From JAUWMI01 sp964454265 (lineage in GTDB: Bacteria; Sumerlaeota; Sumerlaeia; MWCT01; JAUWMI01): a DNA stretch of 7,700 nt. Numbering within the stretch: position 1 is the stretch's first letter; each line of letters opens with the position of its first letter. Positions 1-5,760 of the stretch are shown here, piece after piece. Position numbers and translations under genes: made by a program. The notes below the pieces were generated by a model that worked only from the letters and a program-made list of their open reading frames with translations, made no database searches and was not told the origin of the DNA. Location: assembly GCA_964454265.1 (NCBI GenBank), contig CAYVXD010000167.1:1-7700 (forward strand), in the 5' to 3' direction.

Positions 1-57
1 AAGTTATTCAATGCATCAGAGGCTTTCTTGCTAACCTATCTGACAAAGAGCCTTTAA
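1..57 (+). other. Possible 3' end of an upstream gene
   Basis: The first frame is open from the window edge and stops at TAA (55-57), giving an 18-residue tail that ends EAFLLTYLTKSL. A second frame is also open to position 62. The tail is too short to recognise or to separate from chance, so this only warns that an upstream plus-strand gene may end here. Confidence 0.15.
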
Positions 58-77
58 TTTAGCAGCTTTTTCAGAGG

Positions 78-105
78 TTGACGGATTAGGCATCGGATAT
101 TTTAT
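78..105 (+). promoter_or_regulatory. Candidate sigma-70-like promoter for glycerate kinase
   Basis: TTGACG (78-83) is followed after 16 nt by TTTTAT (100-105), a 4/6 match to the -10 consensus. This would give a leader of about 20 nt before the ATG at 134. The leader carries AGGGG (121-125), 8 nt from the start codon. The match is modest and found by eye. Confidence 0.3.
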
Positions 106-133
106 GTAAAGGCCAGGCGCAGGGGAAAAGCAG

Positions 134-1288
134 ATGAAAATTGTTGTTGCACCCGATTCGTTCAAGGGAAGTCTGACAGCCGCTGAGGCCGCGCGTGCCA
201 TGGAGGCGGGAATTCGCCGCGTCTGTCCGGATGCTGATGTGACCCTCATCCCAATGGCTGACGGTGGGGAGGGATTCGTGGAGGCCGTGCTTCTGGCAAC
301 GGGCGGGCGTATAGAAACAGCGCGGGTCTTGAATCCAGTGGGAGAGCATCTTGAAGCGCGCTATGGAATTTGCGAAGACGACACCACAGCCGTGATTGAG
401 ATGGCAGCCGCCTCAGGGCTTACGCTTCTCTCACCCGAGCAGCGCAATCCATTAATCACGACGAGCTACGGCACGGGCGAGCTGATCTGCCGTGTCCTGG
501 ATGCAGGATGTCGCAAGATTCTCGTGGGAATCGGAGGATCAGCCACCACGGATGGTGGAGCAGGAATGGCGCAGGCATTGGGAGCGCGGTTCTTTGGAAG
601 CGGGAATAAAGCGATTGAAGAGCCGCTCGCGGGAGGACGTTTGAACGAGATCGAGCGAATTGAGATGGCAAATCTCGACTTGCGCATCGCTCAGTGTGAG
701 ATCGTGGTGGCGTGTGACGTTGACAATCCATTGCTCGGGCCTCGCGGCGCAGCACGCATTTACGGGCCACAGAAGGGAGCAACTCCTGCGCAAGTAGAGA
801 TGCTTGAGAAAAACCTCTCGCATTTTGCCCAACTGATCAAGCGTGACGTGGGTCGCGACGTGGGTCGCGACGTTTCCGACATCCCCGGCGCTGGAGCAGC
901 AGGCGGACTCGGGGCCGGTCTGATGGCGTTCTGTGGCGCTACATTGCGGTCAGGCGTGGAATTGATTATGGAGATTGTTCAGCTGGAGAAGCGTCTGCAG
1001 GGTGCGGACCTTGTTCTCACTGGTGAGGGGCGCAGCGATGCGCAAACCATATCAGGAAAAGCGCCGTGGGGCGTTGCCCAGGCGGCGAAGCAGGCCGGCA
1101 TTCCGGTAGCTTTATTGACCGGAGAGATTGGGGAAGGGGCGGAGCAGTTGTATCAACACGGGATTGATGTTCTGTTTCCGATTGTTATTGGCCCCATGAC
1201 GCAACACGAGGCCATGGCGCAGGCAGGGGAGTTGCTCACGGCGGCAACAGAGCGCCTGTTTCGCATTCTGCGAATGAAGCCTTATTAA
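134..1288 (+). CDS. glxK: Glycerate 2-kinase (GlxK/GarK family)
   Basis: A 384-residue cytoplasmic enzyme of the class II glycerate kinase family, which phosphorylates D-glycerate with ATP to 2-phosphoglycerate and so feeds glyoxylate, glycolate or serine carbon into lower glycolysis. The full family length is present. Visible motifs are APDSFKGSL (residues 6-14), MADGGEG (41-47), GIGGSATTDGGAGM (132-145), CDVDNPLLGPRGAA (194-207), YGPQKGA (210-216), PGAGAAGGLGAGL (251-263) and the LTGEGRSDAQT...GKAP segment (295-311). The start at 134 places the conserved MKIVVAPDSFKGS at the N-terminus and has AGGGG 8 nt upstream. A 4-residue RDVG duplication sits at about residues 237-246, just before the PGAGAAGG loop. 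The gene is convergent with the glycosyltransferase on its right, and no other glycerate-pathway gene is visible. The name garK would be equally valid; the family call is secure. Confidence 0.95.
   Translation: MKIVVAPDSFKGSLTAAEAARAMEAGIRRVCPDADVTLIPMADGGEGFVEAVLLATGGRIETARVLNPVGEHLEARYGICEDDTTAVIEMAAASGLTLLSPEQRNPLITTSYGTGELICRVLDAGCRKILVGIGGSATTDGGAGMAQALGARFFGSGNKAIEEPLAGGRLNEIERIEMANLDLRIAQCEIVVACDVDNPLLGPRGAARIYGPQKGATPAQVEMLEKNLSHFAQLIKRDVGRDVGRDVSDIPGAGAAGGLGAGLMAFCGATLRSGVELIMEIVQLEKRLQGADLVLTGEGRSDAQTISGKAPWGVAQAAKQAGIPVALLTGEIGEGAEQLYQHGIDVLFPIVIGPMTQHEAMAQAGELLTAATERLFRILRMKPY
845..873 (+). repeat. Perfect 12-bp tandem repeat inside glycerate kinase
   Basis: GACGTGGGTCGC occurs twice in tandem (845-856 and 857-868), followed by a partial third unit GACGT (869-873). 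It is in frame and encodes RDVGRDVGRDV, so unit gain or loss would change the protein by four residues without a frameshift. It lies in the linker before the PGAGAAGG motif. Confidence 0.9.
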
Positions 1289-1293
1289 AGACT

Positions 1294-1367
1294 GCCACAG
1301 AGACTCAGAGTCACAGAGATTTTAAAACAATAAATCTTTTTGCTCTGTGTCTCCGTGTCTCGGTGGC
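1294..1367. terminator. Large imperfect inverted repeat, probable bidirectional terminator
   Basis: Two 25-nt arms (1294-1318 and 1343-1367) pair at 21 of 25 positions around a 24-nt AT-rich loop that includes CTTTTT. The arms begin and end with GCCAC / GTGGC and carry repeated CAGAG / CTCTG units. The element lies between the stop codons of two convergent genes (1288 and 1382) and is flanked by TTTATTA on one side and TTATTAAAG on the other, as expected for a terminator serving both. CACAGAG-rich palindromes like this also occur as dispersed intergenic repeats in many environmental genomes, so it may be a mobile palindrome used as a terminator. Confidence 0.6.
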
Positions 1368-1381
1368 TTTATTACAGGTAC

Positions 1382-2143
1382 TCACTTCACGAACAGCGAC
1401 CGCAGGCGCAGGTAGATGGGCCGCCACATAGCCTCGAGAATGATTCGTTTGCTCATTTTCGACTGTCCTTCACGGCGCTCCAGGTACGTAATCGGCTCTT
1501 CACCAATTCGAAACTTGCGGCGGTACAGCGTATAGAGCAGCTCGACCAGAAACGAGTAGCCGGAGCTCCGAATTGTGGAAAGATCGAATCCGCGGAAGAC
1601 GTACGACCTGTATGCGCGAAATCCGCTGGTGCAGTCAACGATGCGCATTCCCAGAATGGTGCGCACATACCAGTTGGCGCACATGCTGATGAGAAGGCGG
1701 CTGAACCGCCAATTGCTCACGCGCACGCCATGCACGTATCGCGAGCCGATTACCACGTCGTAGTTCTGGGTCGCCTCGACAAGGCTGGGAACAGCCGCAG
1801 GATTGTGCGAAAAGTCCGCATCGAGCGTGACGATGATGTCAAAGCCGCTCGCCAGTGCCCATTGCATACCTTCGATCATTGATTTCCCGTAGCCTTTATC
1901 TTTGTCGCGGACAATGAGGTGCACACGCGAATTGTTGCCAAAGCCCGATTGAATTGCCTCCGCTGTCCCATCAGGGGAGCCGTCGTCAACAACCAGGACG
2001 CTCAAGGCGAGGGGGAGCGATAGGAGACGCTCTATCAGCGGACAAATATTTTCTTTCTCATTATAGGTCGCAATGAGAGCCAGGATTTTAGGAGAAACTG
2101 TCTGACTGGGTGCCTCTGGTTTGTTTTCCGAGCTGCTGCTCAT
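1382..2143 (-). CDS. Family 2 glycosyltransferase, polyprenol-phosphate mannosyl/glucosyltransferase type (DPM1-like)
   Basis: A 253-residue GT-A fold transferase of the dolichyl/polyprenyl-phosphate mannose synthase group. These enzymes move a hexose from a nucleotide sugar to a polyprenyl phosphate at the inner face of the membrane, making a lipid-linked donor for later glycosylation. Visible motifs are ATYNEKEN (25-32), VVDDGSPDGT (51-60), DKGYGKS (82-88), the metal-binding DADFSHNP (108-115), VIGSRY (131-136) and DCTSGFRAYR (170-179), followed by EEPITYLERREGQSKMS. No transmembrane segments follow the catalytic domain, so it resembles the short soluble class. The start at 2143 has AGGA 9 nt upstream (2153-2156), and the first ~18 residues are a polar tail before the first beta strand. 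It is separated from gene A by the palindromic terminator, so it is probably transcribed on its own. The donor sugar cannot be read from the sequence. Confidence 0.9.
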   Translation of the reverse strand: MSSSSENKPEAPSQTVSPKILALIATYNEKENICPLIERLLSLPLALSVLVVDDGSPDGTAEAIQSGFGNNSRVHLIVRDKDKGYGKSMIEGMQWALASGFDIIVTLDADFSHNPAAVPSLVEATQNYDVVIGSRYVHGVRVSNWRFSRLLISMCANWYVRTILGMRIVDCTSGFRAYRSYVFRGFDLSTIRSSGYSFLVELLYTLYRRKFRIGEEPITYLERREGQSKMSKRIILEAMWRPIYLRLRSLFVK

Positions 2144-2229
2144 TTATCAGAATCCTAGTATGATTCTCGTGCCTTGCCTCGCAAAGGTATTCATGGCATG
2201 GGGTATACAGCAAGACATCTTATGAGTGG

Positions 2230-2257
2230 AGTTTAGGTTTTTCTCAATAATGGTCAA
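2230..2257 (-). promoter_or_regulatory. Candidate promoter for the glycosyltransferase
   Basis: On the minus strand TTGACC (2257-2252) is followed after 16 nt by TAAACT (2235-2230), a 4/6 match to the -10 consensus. It lies about 90 nt upstream of the glycosyltransferase start and just after the palindromic terminator of the previous gene. The match was made by eye. Confidence 0.35.
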
Positions 2258-2266
2258 GAGTTCTTT

Positions 2267-2327
2267 GGAGGGGCAACCCTCCGCGGCGGGTTGCCCACAA
2301 AAATAGGGCAGGCACAAGGCCTGCCCC
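2267..2327. repeat. Double-hairpin palindromic element; rho-independent terminator for gene A
   Basis: Two perfect palindromes lie side by side. GGGCAACCC/GGGTTGCCC (2271-2279 and 2288-2296) has an 8-nt loop. GGGCAGGC/GCCTGCCC (2306-2313 and 2319-2326) has a 5-nt loop. A competing hairpin, GGAGGG-GCAA-CCCTCC with a GNRA-type tetraloop, is possible at 2267-2282. On the minus strand the second stem is followed directly by TATTTTTG (2305-2298), the hairpin plus T-run layout of an intrinsic terminator, about 30 nt after gene A's stop codon. The sequence resembles dispersed intergenic palindromes seen in environmental bacterial genomes. I cannot count genomic copies from here. Confidence 0.75.
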
Positions 2328-2353
2328 TACGAATATTGCTTTGTCCGCGTCAG
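2308..2353. repeat. 46-bp direct repeat, copy 1 (downstream of gene A)
   Basis: Positions 2308-2353 are identical over all 46 bases to 3921-3966. Both copies lie immediately beyond the stop codon of a propeller gene. The repeat includes the GCAGGC/GCCTGC palindrome plus a non-palindromic flank (GAATATTGCTTTGTCCGCG), so the identity goes beyond the hairpin itself. Confidence 0.95.
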
Positions 2354-2355
2354 CC

Positions 2356-3888
2356 TCAATAGTATATTGACCAATAAGAGTCGGCGTGCATAGAAACGGT
2401 GCCAGCGAATTTGGCGATGAAGATGTCGTAATCTCCAGCCGAAGTGAGCGGCGTCTCACCACTTTCGCCCGGCCCGAATGTGGCAGTGCTATAAAAGTAG
2501 CCCGTAACCAGGGCACTCCCATCAGAAAGAGCCGCGATAGAAGTACCACGAGTATACCGCTCGCTACCGCCAGCCCGCCGTGCCCACGCCAGCCTCCCGT
2601 CAGGGTTATATTTGGCAACAAACATGTCATAGAATTGGGGTGCAGTGAGTGCGGTCTCGCCACTCTCACCAGGGCCGAATGTTGCAGTGCCATAGAACTC
2701 CCCAGTTACCAGTGTACTCCCTTCAGCAAGCGCGGAGATGCCATAGGAATAATCGTCATCATTTCCGCCAGCCTGCTTTGCCCATGCCAGAGTTCCGTCG
2801 GGATTATATCTGGCGACAAAGATGTCAGAACACCAGGAGGGAACAGGAGAGAGCACTGTCTCGCCACTCTCCCCCGGTCCGAATGTCGCTGTGTCCACGA
2901 ACATCCCCGTCATTAAGGCTCCCCCGTCAGGAAGAGCGGCAATAGCCTGACACCCATCCGATTGGCTTCCACCAGCGCGCTTTGCCCACGCAAGCGTGCC
3001 ATCGGCGTTATATTTAGCGACAAATATGTCCGTCAATCCTGAAGAAACTAGTGTAGCCTCACCAGGCTCGCCAGGTCCAAACGTCGCCGTGGCATTGAAA
3101 TAGCCTGTGATCAGCGAGCTGCCGTCGGAAAGAACGGATATACTTTGCGCATGATCACCAACCGAAGAGCTTGAGCCTGCGCGCTTTGCCCATGCCACGG
3201 TACCGTCTGCATTGTATCTGGCAACGAAAATATCAGAACCTCCCGCTGAAGTGAGCGTGGTTTCTCCACTCTCACCTTGGCCGAAAGTCACCGTTTCATA
3301 GAACGAGCCGGCGATCAGGGCGCTCCCGTCAGGTAGCACGCCAATATCATATCCGTAATCATGGTCACTTCCGCCAGCGCGTTTTGCCCATGCCAGAGTT
3401 CCATCAGGGTTGTACTTGGCAAGGAAGATGTCAGAACGGTCCGCTGAAGTGAGTGTGGTCGAGCTGATCTCCCCTGGTCCGAAATTCGTGGTGCCCGAAA
3501 AGTGTCCTGTTATCAGAACACTCCCGTCATCAAGTACGGCGATACCACTACCTGTATCCCCATCGCTACCACCAGCGCGCTTTGCCCACGCCAGCGTACC
3601 TGTCGGATTGTATTTGACGACAAATACATCGTGGCTACCTGCCGAAGTGAGCGTGGTTTCACCGATCTCGCCGGGGCCGAATGTCGCTGTGCTCGGGAAC
3701 GCACCAGTGAGCAGTGCGCTACCATCATTTAGTGCAGCGATACTGAAGGCCGAATCCCAAGCGCTACCACCAGCCCGCTTTGCCCACACTAAATCCTGAG
3801 CATGCGTCGAAACTGTCAGCGCTAATGCCAATCCAATGAAAATGAATCTGCAGAGTACATTTCGGAGTGTTAGCTTACGAATAAACAT
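2356..3888 (-). CDS. Gene A: secreted seven-repeat beta-propeller-type protein (SBBP-like)
   Basis: Predicted exported protein of 510 residues. The N-terminus is a Sec signal peptide: a basic stretch (RKLTLRN...R), a hydrophobic core (FIFIGLALALTV) and a probable cleavage after STHA, before QDLVWA. The rest is seven tandem repeats of 66-68 residues with consensus LAWAKRAGGS...GY.IAaLpDGSaLvTGyF.gTaTFGPGEsGEttLtSag..DiFVAkYNpDGT, then a short tail ending SYWSIYY. Seven such blades would close into a seven-bladed propeller, and the repeats resemble the SBBP beta-propeller family. No LPXTG, lipobox or transmembrane anchor is visible. Repeat 5 alone carries two cysteines (GCQ and WCS). ATG 3888 was chosen because AGGAGG (3897-3902) lies 8 nt upstream; an ATG two codons earlier (3894) has only 2 nt spacing but remains possible. 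It is paralogous to gene B, 74 nt upstream, and probably cotranscribed with it. The ligand or role is unknown. Confidence 0.85.
   Translation of the reverse strand: MFIRKLTLRNVLCRFIFIGLALALTVSTHAQDLVWAKRAGGSAWDSAFSIAALNDGSALLTGAFPSTATFGPGEIGETTLTSAGSHDVFVVKYNPTGTLAWAKRAGGSDGDTGSGIAVLDDGSVLITGHFSGTTNFGPGEISSTTLTSADRSDIFLAKYNPDGTLAWAKRAGGSDHDYGYDIGVLPDGSALIAGSFYETVTFGQGESGETTLTSAGGSDIFVARYNADGTVAWAKRAGSSSSVGDHAQSISVLSDGSSLITGYFNATATFGPGEPGEATLVSSGLTDIFVAKYNADGTLAWAKRAGGSQSDGCQAIAALPDGGALMTGMFVDTATFGPGESGETVLSPVPSWCSDIFVARYNPDGTLAWAKQAGGNDDDYSYGISALAEGSTLVTGEFYGTATFGPGESGETALTAPQFYDMFVAKYNPDGRLAWARRAGGSERYTRGTSIAALSDGSALVTGYFYSTATFGPGESGETPLTSAGDYDIFIAKFAGTVSMHADSYWSIYY
2404..3795 (-). repeat. 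Seven tandem ~198-nt repeats encoding the blades of gene A
   Basis: The coding repeat restarts at each LAWAKRAGG motif, seen on the plus strand as a TTTGCCCA-like site roughly every 200 nt (near 3780, 3580, 3380, 3187, 2980, 2768 and 2578). Blade lengths run 67, 66, 66, 68, 68 and 66 residues, with the last ending at DIFIAKFA. The blades are diverged from one another, so this is an old array rather than a fresh expansion. Confidence 0.85.
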
Positions 3889-3896
3889 TTTCATAA

Positions 3897-3902
3897 CCTC
3901 CT
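3897..3902 (-). promoter_or_regulatory. Strong Shine-Dalgarno site of gene A
   Basis: A full AGGAGG lies 2 nt before the ATG at 3894 and 8 nt before the in-frame ATG at 3888. The spacing favours 3888. A second AAGGAG lies a few bases further upstream. The same arrangement is kept in gene B. Confidence 0.8.
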
Positions 3903-3920
3903 TTTCTCCTTTACCGCCAA

Positions 3921-3966
3921 GCAGGCACAAGGCCTGCCCCTACGAATATTGCTTTGTCCGCGTCAG
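3921..3966. repeat. 46-bp direct repeat, copy 2 (between genes B and A)
   Basis: Identical to 2308-2353. Here the palindrome is cut to six pairs (GCAGGC 3921-3926, GCCTGC 3932-3937) because the sequence switches directly to the TTGGCGGT that precedes gene A. No T-run follows on the minus strand, so this copy should not terminate and would let transcription pass from B into A. Confidence 0.9.
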
Positions 3967-3968
3967 GC

Positions 3969-5495
3969 TTAGTAGTATAATGACCAATAGGAGTGTGCAC
4001 GCGCAGGATGGGCGCCTGTATATTTGGCAATGAAGATGTCATACCAACCTGCAGAAGTTAAAGTAGTCTCCGCGCTCTCGCCTTCTCCGAACACTGCCGT
4101 ACCGAAGAATTGTCCGACCACCAAAGCGAACCCGCCATGGTCCACGGCAATGCCATAGCCACTATCGGCGGGATCAATTCCACCCGCACGGGTTACCCAT
4201 GCCAGGGTTCCGTCGGCATTATATCTGGCAACAAATACGTCATGCCATCCTGCGGACGTGAGCGCGGTCTCGCCACTCTCGCCTTCTCCGAATGTCGCCG
4301 TGCCACGGAATAGACCCGTGATCAGAGAGCTCCCATCAGAGAGCGCGGCTATTGAATGGCCCTCATCCTGAGTACCGCCGCCGGCCCGCTTTGCCCACGC
4401 CAGCGTCCCATTCGGATTATATCCTGCAACAAAGATTTCCTCGCCAACCTTCCAAGGAAGGGTAACTTCACCGCTCTCGCCAGGGCCGAATGTCGCCTCG
4501 AAGTTGTAATATCCAGTTACTAAGGCGCCTCCGTCAGACAGCGCTGCGATATCTAAGCCTCTAGCATTTCCCTCAGCCCGTTTTGCCCACGCTAGTGTTC
4601 CATTGGGATTGTACTTGGCAACAAATAGACGGCCCGAGGTAAATGTGGTCTCGCCGGGCTCGCCTGGCCCGAACGTGGCCGTTTCCGTGAAGTATCCCGT
4701 GACCAAGGAGCTGTGATCATTAAGTGCCGCGATTCCATAGCCATAATCTTCCGAAGTTCCGCCGGCTCGCTTTGCCCACGCCAGGGTGCCGTCCGCGTTA
4801 TATTTAGCAACAAAGATGTCTTCATCATCTGCAGAAGTAAGCGCGGTCTCGCCAGCTTCGCTTGCCCCAAAGGTCGCAGTGCTAGAAAAATCGCCCGTAA
4901 CCAGGACGCTCCCGTCAGCAAGCGCGGCAATATCACGGCCCTGCTCTGTACCGCTTCCGCCTGCGCCCTTTGCCCACGCCAATGTCCCGTCCGGGTTGTA
5001 TTTGGCAACGAAGATGTCATTAGCGAATACTGAAGTGAGCGTGGTTTCTCCACTCTCGCCCGGGCCAAACGTCGTAGTGCCGTTAAAACTTCCTGTGACC
5101 ACAGCGCTCCCGTCAGGAAGCGCCGCAATACCATTGCCATAATTCCCGGAGATTCCACCAGCCTTCTTTGCCCATGCCAGTGTCCCATCCGGATTATATT
5201 TAGCAACAAATATGTCGTACCAGTATGCTGAAGTAAGCACTGTCTCACCACTCTCGCCTGCGCCAAAGGTCGCCGTGCCTATGAATGTTCCAGTGATCAG
5301 GGCACTCCCATCAGGCAGCACGGCGATCGCGAAAGCCGCGTCACCATCTCCCATTGACTTTACATCATCGCCGCCTCCAGCCTGCTTTGCCCACACCAAA
5401 TCCTGAGCATGCACCGAAAGAGTCATCACTAATGTACATGCAATAATAATAAATTTGCAGAGTACATTTCGGAATGTTAGCTTACGAGTAAACAT
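3969..5495 (-). CDS. Gene B: secreted seven-repeat beta-propeller-type protein, paralog of gene A
   Basis: Predicted exported protein of 508 residues with the same plan as gene A. The signal peptide (RKLTFRN...K, core FIIIACTLVMTL) probably cleaves after SVHA, before QDLVWA. Seven repeats follow (LAWAKxAGG ... DGSaLvTG ... ATFGPGESGETtLTS ... DIFVAKYNPDGT), then a tail ending SYWSLYY. Blade 1 is longer (about 74 residues, with an extra DDVKSMGDGD segment), while blades 4 and 5 are shorter (63-64) and depart most from the consensus (GRLFVAKYN; EEIFVAGYN). ATG 5495 is preferred because AGGAGG (5504-5509) lies 8 nt upstream; ATG 5501 is the alternative. The gene follows a 225-nt leader with a candidate promoter and a predicted RNA structure, and leads the B-A unit. 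A role as a surface or secreted binding protein is inferred from the fold only. Confidence 0.85.
   Translation of the reverse strand: MFTRKLTFRNVLCKFIIIACTLVMTLSVHAQDLVWAKQAGGGDDVKSMGDGDAAFAIAVLPDGSALITGTFIGTATFGAGESGETVLTSAYWYDIFVAKYNPDGTLAWAKKAGGISGNYGNGIAALPDGSAVVTGSFNGTTTFGPGESGETTLTSVFANDIFVAKYNPDGTLAWAKGAGGSGTEQGRDIAALADGSVLVTGDFSSTATFGASEAGETALTSADDEDIFVAKYNADGTLAWAKRAGGTSEDYGYGIAALNDHSSLVTGYFTETATFGPGEPGETTFTSGRLFVAKYNPNGTLAWAKRAEGNARGLDIAALSDGGALVTGYYNFEATFGPGESGEVTLPWKVGEEIFVAGYNPNGTLAWAKRAGGGTQDEGHSIAALSDGSSLITGLFRGTATFGEGESGETALTSAGWHDVFVARYNADGTLAWVTRAGGIDPADSGYGIAVDHGGFALVVGQFFGTAVFGEGESAETTLTSAGWYDIFIAKYTGAHPARAHSYWSLYY
4017..5402 (-). repeat. Seven tandem ~198-nt repeats encoding the blades of gene B
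   Basis: The array spans from the first DLVWAKQAGG to the last DIFIAKYT. Seven units are countable from the WAK/WVT restarts. Blade number matches gene A, so no blades were gained or lost after the duplication, although blade 1 has an insertion and blades 4 and 5 are shortened. Confidence 0.85.
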
Positions 5496-5528
5496 TTTCA
5501 TAACCTCCTTTTCTCCTTGACCGCCAAG
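5457..5528 (-). repeat. Conserved 5' block of gene B, matching 3850-3921 upstream of gene A
   Basis: The 72 nt covering the upstream CTTGGCGGT, both purine-rich ribosome-binding segments, the two ATGs and codons up to VLC differ at only three positions from gene A's block (3850-3921). Identity drops in the hydrophobic core of the signal peptide and returns around HAQDLVWAK. Upstream of the block the two sequences are unrelated, which marks the duplication boundary. Confidence 0.85.
5504..5509 (-). promoter_or_regulatory. Strong Shine-Dalgarno site of gene B
   Basis: AGGAGG lies 8 nt before ATG 5495 and 2 nt before ATG 5501. The arrangement is identical to gene A. Confidence 0.8.
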
Positions 5529-5546
5529 TATCGTATATGACCCCAA

Positions 5547-5646
5547 ATGCTCCTTTGACCGTTTAATTGTCTCCGCGGAACGGTAGGCCAGCCGTCGTCA
5601 TCAGCCTTGGAGCATCTAACAAAAATGACTATTAAACCACGACGGC
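5547..5646 (-). ncRNA. Predicted structured leader RNA (three-way junction with possible pseudoknot) upstream of gene B
   Basis: Read on the minus strand, three perfect or near-perfect helices nest without conflict. P1 is ATGCTCC (5615-5609) with GGAGCAT (5553-5547). P2 is AGGCT (5607-5603) with GGCCT (5589-5585), including one G-U pair. P3 is ACCGTT (5584-5579) with AACGGT (5563-5558). Junction linkers are 1, 0 and 4 nt. The 13-nt P2 loop contains ACGACGGC (5598-5591), which is perfectly complementary to the upstream GCCGTCGT (5646-5639), allowing an 8-bp pseudoknot or an alternative fold. The structure ends about 38 nt before gene B's AGGAGG and lies downstream of the candidate promoter, so it would be in the 5' UTR. 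I do not recognise it as a known riboswitch class. The prediction is by eye and has no covariation support. Confidence 0.35.
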
Positions 5647-5731
5647 ACGACGCGCATTCGCTTCAAGCGGACAGATGACATTTCTAATATACTTCTCAAA
5701 CCCCTGATTTGCTATATCTCCTATCCTGTTA

Positions 5732-5760
5732 ATTAAACATTTATTTATTGATGGGGTCAA
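5732..5760 (-). promoter_or_regulatory. Candidate sigma-70-type promoter of the propeller gene pair
   Basis: TTGACC (5760-5755) and TTTAAT (5737-5732) are separated by 17 nt, each a 5/6 match to consensus, in an AT-rich stretch. Transcription would begin near 5725 and give a leader of about 225 nt before gene B. This is the best promoter match I found in the window. Confidence 0.5.

Noticed and set aside
1340..1882. 180-codon plus-strand ORF opposite the glycosyltransferase
   Set aside because: It is antisense to a gene with clear family motifs, and its own translation shows no recognisable domain or composition.
2244..2693. 149-codon minus-strand ORF running through the palindromic element
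   Set aside because: It combines an out-of-frame piece of gene A with the hairpin repeat (read as GAGLVPALFLW), a common artefact of such palindromes.
4592..5266. 224-codon minus-strand ORF in another frame of gene B
   Set aside because: Its repeated HWHGQ/HWRGQ pattern is only the out-of-frame reading of the tandem blades. Several plus-strand ORFs (2386-2916, 3410-3799, 4786-5142) are shadows of the same kind.
2356..5495. Regular ~198-nt repeats considered as a CRISPR or satellite array
   Set aside because: The repeats are coding, diverged and in frame across two signal-peptide proteins, with no constant repeat and variable spacer structure.
5499..5546. N-terminal extension of gene B from a TTG at 5546 (and of gene A to 3930)
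   Set aside because: The extension would translate the ribosome-binding site and put charged residues before the signal peptide, and the perfect AGGAGG sites point to the internal ATGs.
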